A program made the translations under genes and the position numbers. Positions 42,855 to 44,720 of a stretch of DNA of 44,720 nt are shown here, one piece after another (the first letter of the stretch is position 1; each line of letters begins with the position of its first letter). The notes under the pieces are model-generated. The model was not told where the DNA came from, searched no databases, and saw nothing but the letters and a program-made list of their open reading frames with translations. The stretch is from an uncultured Candidatus Saccharibacteria bacterium (GTDB taxonomy: Bacteria; Patescibacteriota; Saccharimonadia; Saccharimonadales; Saccharimonadaceae): the NCBI GenBank assembly GCA_948623715.1, contig CAPHDI010000008.1:1-44720 (forward strand), written 5' to 3'.

Positions 42855-42903
42855 CTGAACGGCCATTTCGGCGTCAGTAGCTGCGCTGACCTGGCTCGTT
42901 CAG
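42855..42903. repeat. Long imperfect inverted repeat between convergent genes
   Basis: CTGAACG...CGTTCAG encloses GCCA...TGGC and then GTCAG...CTGAC, with a loop TAGCTGCG. It lies in the 79-nt gap between the sulfatase and metG. No T run follows on either strand, so it is not a classic terminator, though it may end both mRNAs. Confidence 0.6.
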
Positions 42904-42925
42904 AATGAAAATTATGCACAGAAAC

Positions 42926-44347
42926 TTATTTTGCTTTTGGGAAAAGTGGCTCGACCGGAGGAGTGACTTCCTCGGCGGAGAAAATTGCTGTAATCTTCGC
43001 AGAAGTCTCGGGGAGGAAGATCTGAAGCTGAAAGGCTACCTCTAAGATTCCCTGCTCAAGGTCTTGGAGGACAGACTGAACTTTCTCGGTCTCACCGTTT
43101 TTCGCAAGTTCCCACGGCTTCGCTTCGTCGATTTGTTTATTGAGATTTTGCACCTGTGCCCAGACATAATCAAGCGCACGAGCAAACTCGAACTGATCCA
43201 TTAGTTCGCAGAATTTGCCGTCGAGATCAGGAGTAATCTTGACGCCGGAAACATGATTTTTCTTACAGAGAGTAGCAAGACGCTGAACGAGATTGCCGAG
43301 ATCATTGGCGAGTTCGTTATTGTAAGCGTTTTCATACTTCTCGTCAGTAAAATCAGAATCGTCAAAGTTATCAACATGACGGAGGAAGTAGTAGCGAAAA
43401 GCCGGAAGACCTTTACGCGATAAAACCTCCATCGGGTCGACGACGTTACCAATACTCTTGCTCATTTTCTGGCCATTGGCAAGAATGTAACCGTGGACGA
43501 CGAGATTCTGCGGAAGCTCAAGACCGATGCCGAGGAGGATCGCTGGCCAAGTAATCGCGTGGAAACGCAAGATATCCTTACCGATGAACTGCGCCGTAGC
43601 CGGCCAGAAGTCGAGTGCGGCAGGATCGTCAGGATAACCAAGAGCAGTAATATAATTTGAGAGGGCATCGACCCAGACATACATAATCTGATCTTCGTCG
43701 CCAGGCACGGGTACGCCCCAAGAGAGCTGCTTGCGCGGGCGAGAAATGGAAATGTCTGGAGCATCTTCAAGGAGTTTGAGGACTTCCTGCTTGCGGAAAG
43801 CGGGGGTGATCTTCATAGTGTCGGATTCGATAGCAGCACGAATCTGATCCTTGAAATCACTGATGCGTAAGTAATAGTTCTTCTCAGAGAGATGTTCGTA
43901 TGCGCGCTGATGGTCCGGACAGATGCCGTGATTATCTTCGTATTCCTTTTCGGTAACGAAGCGCTCACAGCCTTCGCAATACCAGCCATCATACTCGGCG
44001 CTATAGATATGCGGTTCTAGCTTTTTCCAGATTTCTTGACAGGCGTAGACATGATTCGGGTCGGTAGTGCGAATGAAATCAGTATAGGATACATCGAGAT
44101 CGTCGATAAACTTACGGAATTTATCGGAATTTTCCTGAACATATTGCTCGACAGGGATGTCATGTTTCTCGGCGGTGCTGAAGACTTTATTCCCATGTTC
44201 GTCAGTACCAACCTGGAAGCGGACTTCATCGCCGAGGAGACGGCGATAGCGCGCATAAGTATCAGCCAAAAGATAATCCATCGAATGCCCAAGATGCGGG
44301 TTACCGTTGACATATGGAATCGCTGTGCAGATATAAACTTTTGACAT
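42926..44347 (-). CDS. metG: Methionyl-tRNA synthetase (short form)
   Basis: 473-aa class I synthetase. HIGH motif PHLGHS (17-22), KMSKS in NGQKMSKSIGN, and a zinc-binding knuckle YCEGCERF...GICPDH. The C-terminal tRNA-binding (EMAP-like) domain present in many bacteria is missing. TATAAT is 9 nt before the ATG with no ribosome site (leaderless). Confidence 0.96.
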   Translation of the reverse strand: MSKVYICTAIPYVNGNPHLGHSMDYLLADTYARYRRLLGDEVRFQVGTDEHGNKVFSTAEKHDIPVEQYVQENSDKFRKFIDDLDVSYTDFIRTTDPNHVYACQEIWKKLEPHIYSAEYDGWYCEGCERFVTEKEYEDNHGICPDHQRAYEHLSEKNYYLRISDFKDQIRAAIESDTMKITPAFRKQEVLKLLEDAPDISISRPRKQLSWGVPVPGDEDQIMYVWVDALSNYITALGYPDDPAALDFWPATAQFIGKDILRFHAITWPAILLGIGLELPQNLVVHGYILANGQKMSKSIGNVVDPMEVLSRKGLPAFRYYFLRHVDNFDDSDFTDEKYENAYNNELANDLGNLVQRLATLCKKNHVSGVKITPDLDGKFCELMDQFEFARALDYVWAQVQNLNKQIDEAKPWELAKNGETEKVQSVLQDLEQGILEVAFQLQIFLPETSAKITAIFSAEEVTPPVEPLFPKAK

Positions 44348-44394
44348 AATACTATTATTATACTACAAAATAGGGGGATTTTGTAATTTTGGCG

Positions 44395-44673
44395 TTGTGG
44401 TTTTGGAAAAGTTTGTGTATAATGAGAATTGTAAAACAATTTCAATCCGTAAATGAGCCGTTTTTCTGTGTAAAGACCGCGTTCGTCAGTATTTGTGGCA
44501 TCACAAGGCCAATTTAGCTGATGAACTTAACGGTTTATTGGATGAAATTGTTTTACACCCTTGTGGTGCCATTTTTGTTGGTATAGAAAAAGATGCATGT
44601 GGCGTACCAACGGAAGTAGATAGGTAAAAATGGTGCCACGAGGTCCTATCAATACAACAAAAGGAGGGCCGTA
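44395..44673 (+). promoter_or_regulatory. Structured leader copy D, upstream of a partial FISUMP-type gene
   Basis: Promoter TTGTGG (44395-44400), 17 nt, TATAAT (44418-44423). Long stem 44430-44444 with 44543-44557 (15 pairs, perfect). Apical stem TTCGTCAG (44482-44489) with CTGATGAA (44518-44525), one G·U. Loop GGCATCACAAGG (44497-44508) pairs with CCTTGTGGTGCC (44559-44570), followed by ATTTTTG. Then GTTGGTA/TACCAAC (44577-44583 with 44605-44611) and GATAGG/CCTATC (44619-44624 with 44645-44650). The loop of the last contains CCACGAGG (44636-44643), fully able to pair with CCTTGTGG. Ends with GGAGGG. Its 3' ~85 nt is an inverted match to positions 1-85. No other gene lies in 44348-44673. Confidence 0.8.
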
Positions 44674-44720
44674 ATGCGCAATAAGTACATATCAAAATTT
44701 AAGTTACATAGTATTCCAAT
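44674..44720 (+). CDS. Start of a secreted protein gene (partial)
   Basis: Only 15 codons are visible (MRNKYISKFKLHSIP...). GGAGGG lies 5 nt before the ATG. The basic start, and the NKYxIxI-like similarity to the N-terminus of the FISUMP protein at 25681, suggest a signal peptide of the same paralogue group. The body lies outside the window, so the family is inferred from the shared leader. Confidence 0.5.
   Translation, partial: MRNKYISKFKLHSIP

Overview
The window looks like a chromosomal segment of a Candidatus Saccharibacteria (TM7) / Patescibacteria genome. This is an inference from: many genes with a -10 box 6-11 nt before the ATG and no leader, UGA used as a normal stop, short single-copy housekeeping genes packed in a mosaic, secreted FISUMP-domain proteins (Fibrobacter succinogenes major paralogous domain), and many small membrane proteins without recognisable relatives. 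No tRNA, rRNA, CRISPR array, IS element or prophage was seen.

Layout. 1-320: a structured leader (copy A) on the minus strand that reads out of the window. 321-2299: a membrane protein and hisS. 2354-3758: a membrane protein with an in-membrane CPTC pair, coupled to a DsbA-like thiol oxidoreductase. 3844-5355: a small unknown gene with a long leader, a probable free-standing small RNA, and a flavin reductase-rubredoxin. 5395-7630: a reverse transcriptase next to a four-helix membrane protein, which is a candidate antiphage/abortive-infection pair. 7815-12631: glyQS, an ABC exporter and an OmpR-type two-component system. 12769-18478: ppa, rarA, recO, a stripped-down soluble kinase/receiver pair, a membrane protein and xseAB. 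18465-21019: a UPF0104/LPG-synthase-type membrane protein, a Trm11-like methyltransferase and rpmA. 21157-22320: a cluster of small membrane genes with duplicated promoters. 22426-25302: uvrA. 25345-31231: two FISUMP secreted proteins, each behind a structured leader (copies B and C), flanking ogt and a merR-akr-flavodoxin operon. 31352-35963: two small genes, sbcB, a small membrane protein, and trxB with a membrane FKBP. 35973-39428: pheT and pheS. 39458-42846: a small tail-anchored protein, an unusual MIP/aquaporin and an LTA-synthase-like sulfatase. 42926-44347: metG. 44395-44720: a fourth structured leader (copy D) and the start of a third FISUMP-type gene.

The strongest candidate for something undescribed is the leader seen in four copies (A-D). 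Each has a TTGTRN-17-TAYAAT promoter, then a long stem whose sequence differs between copies while pairing is kept. An apical loop carries a GGCAYCRYRAGG strand, and just after the long stem comes CCYYGTGGTGCC followed by a U run that is complementary to that loop. This is a covarying pseudoknot shaped like a terminator. In B, C and D it stands before a secreted protein gene. A further downstream strand could compete for the same pairing, which suggests a switch.

Two expression styles coexist. Most housekeeping genes appear leaderless. A second set (small membrane genes) uses full TTGACW-17-TAYAAT promoters with a shared downstream leader. One such promoter is orphaned between pheS and pheT and points antisense into pheS. 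Many extracytoplasmic redox and folding genes (DsbA-like, TrxB, FKBP) would serve the disulfide-bearing secreted proteins; this link is inference.
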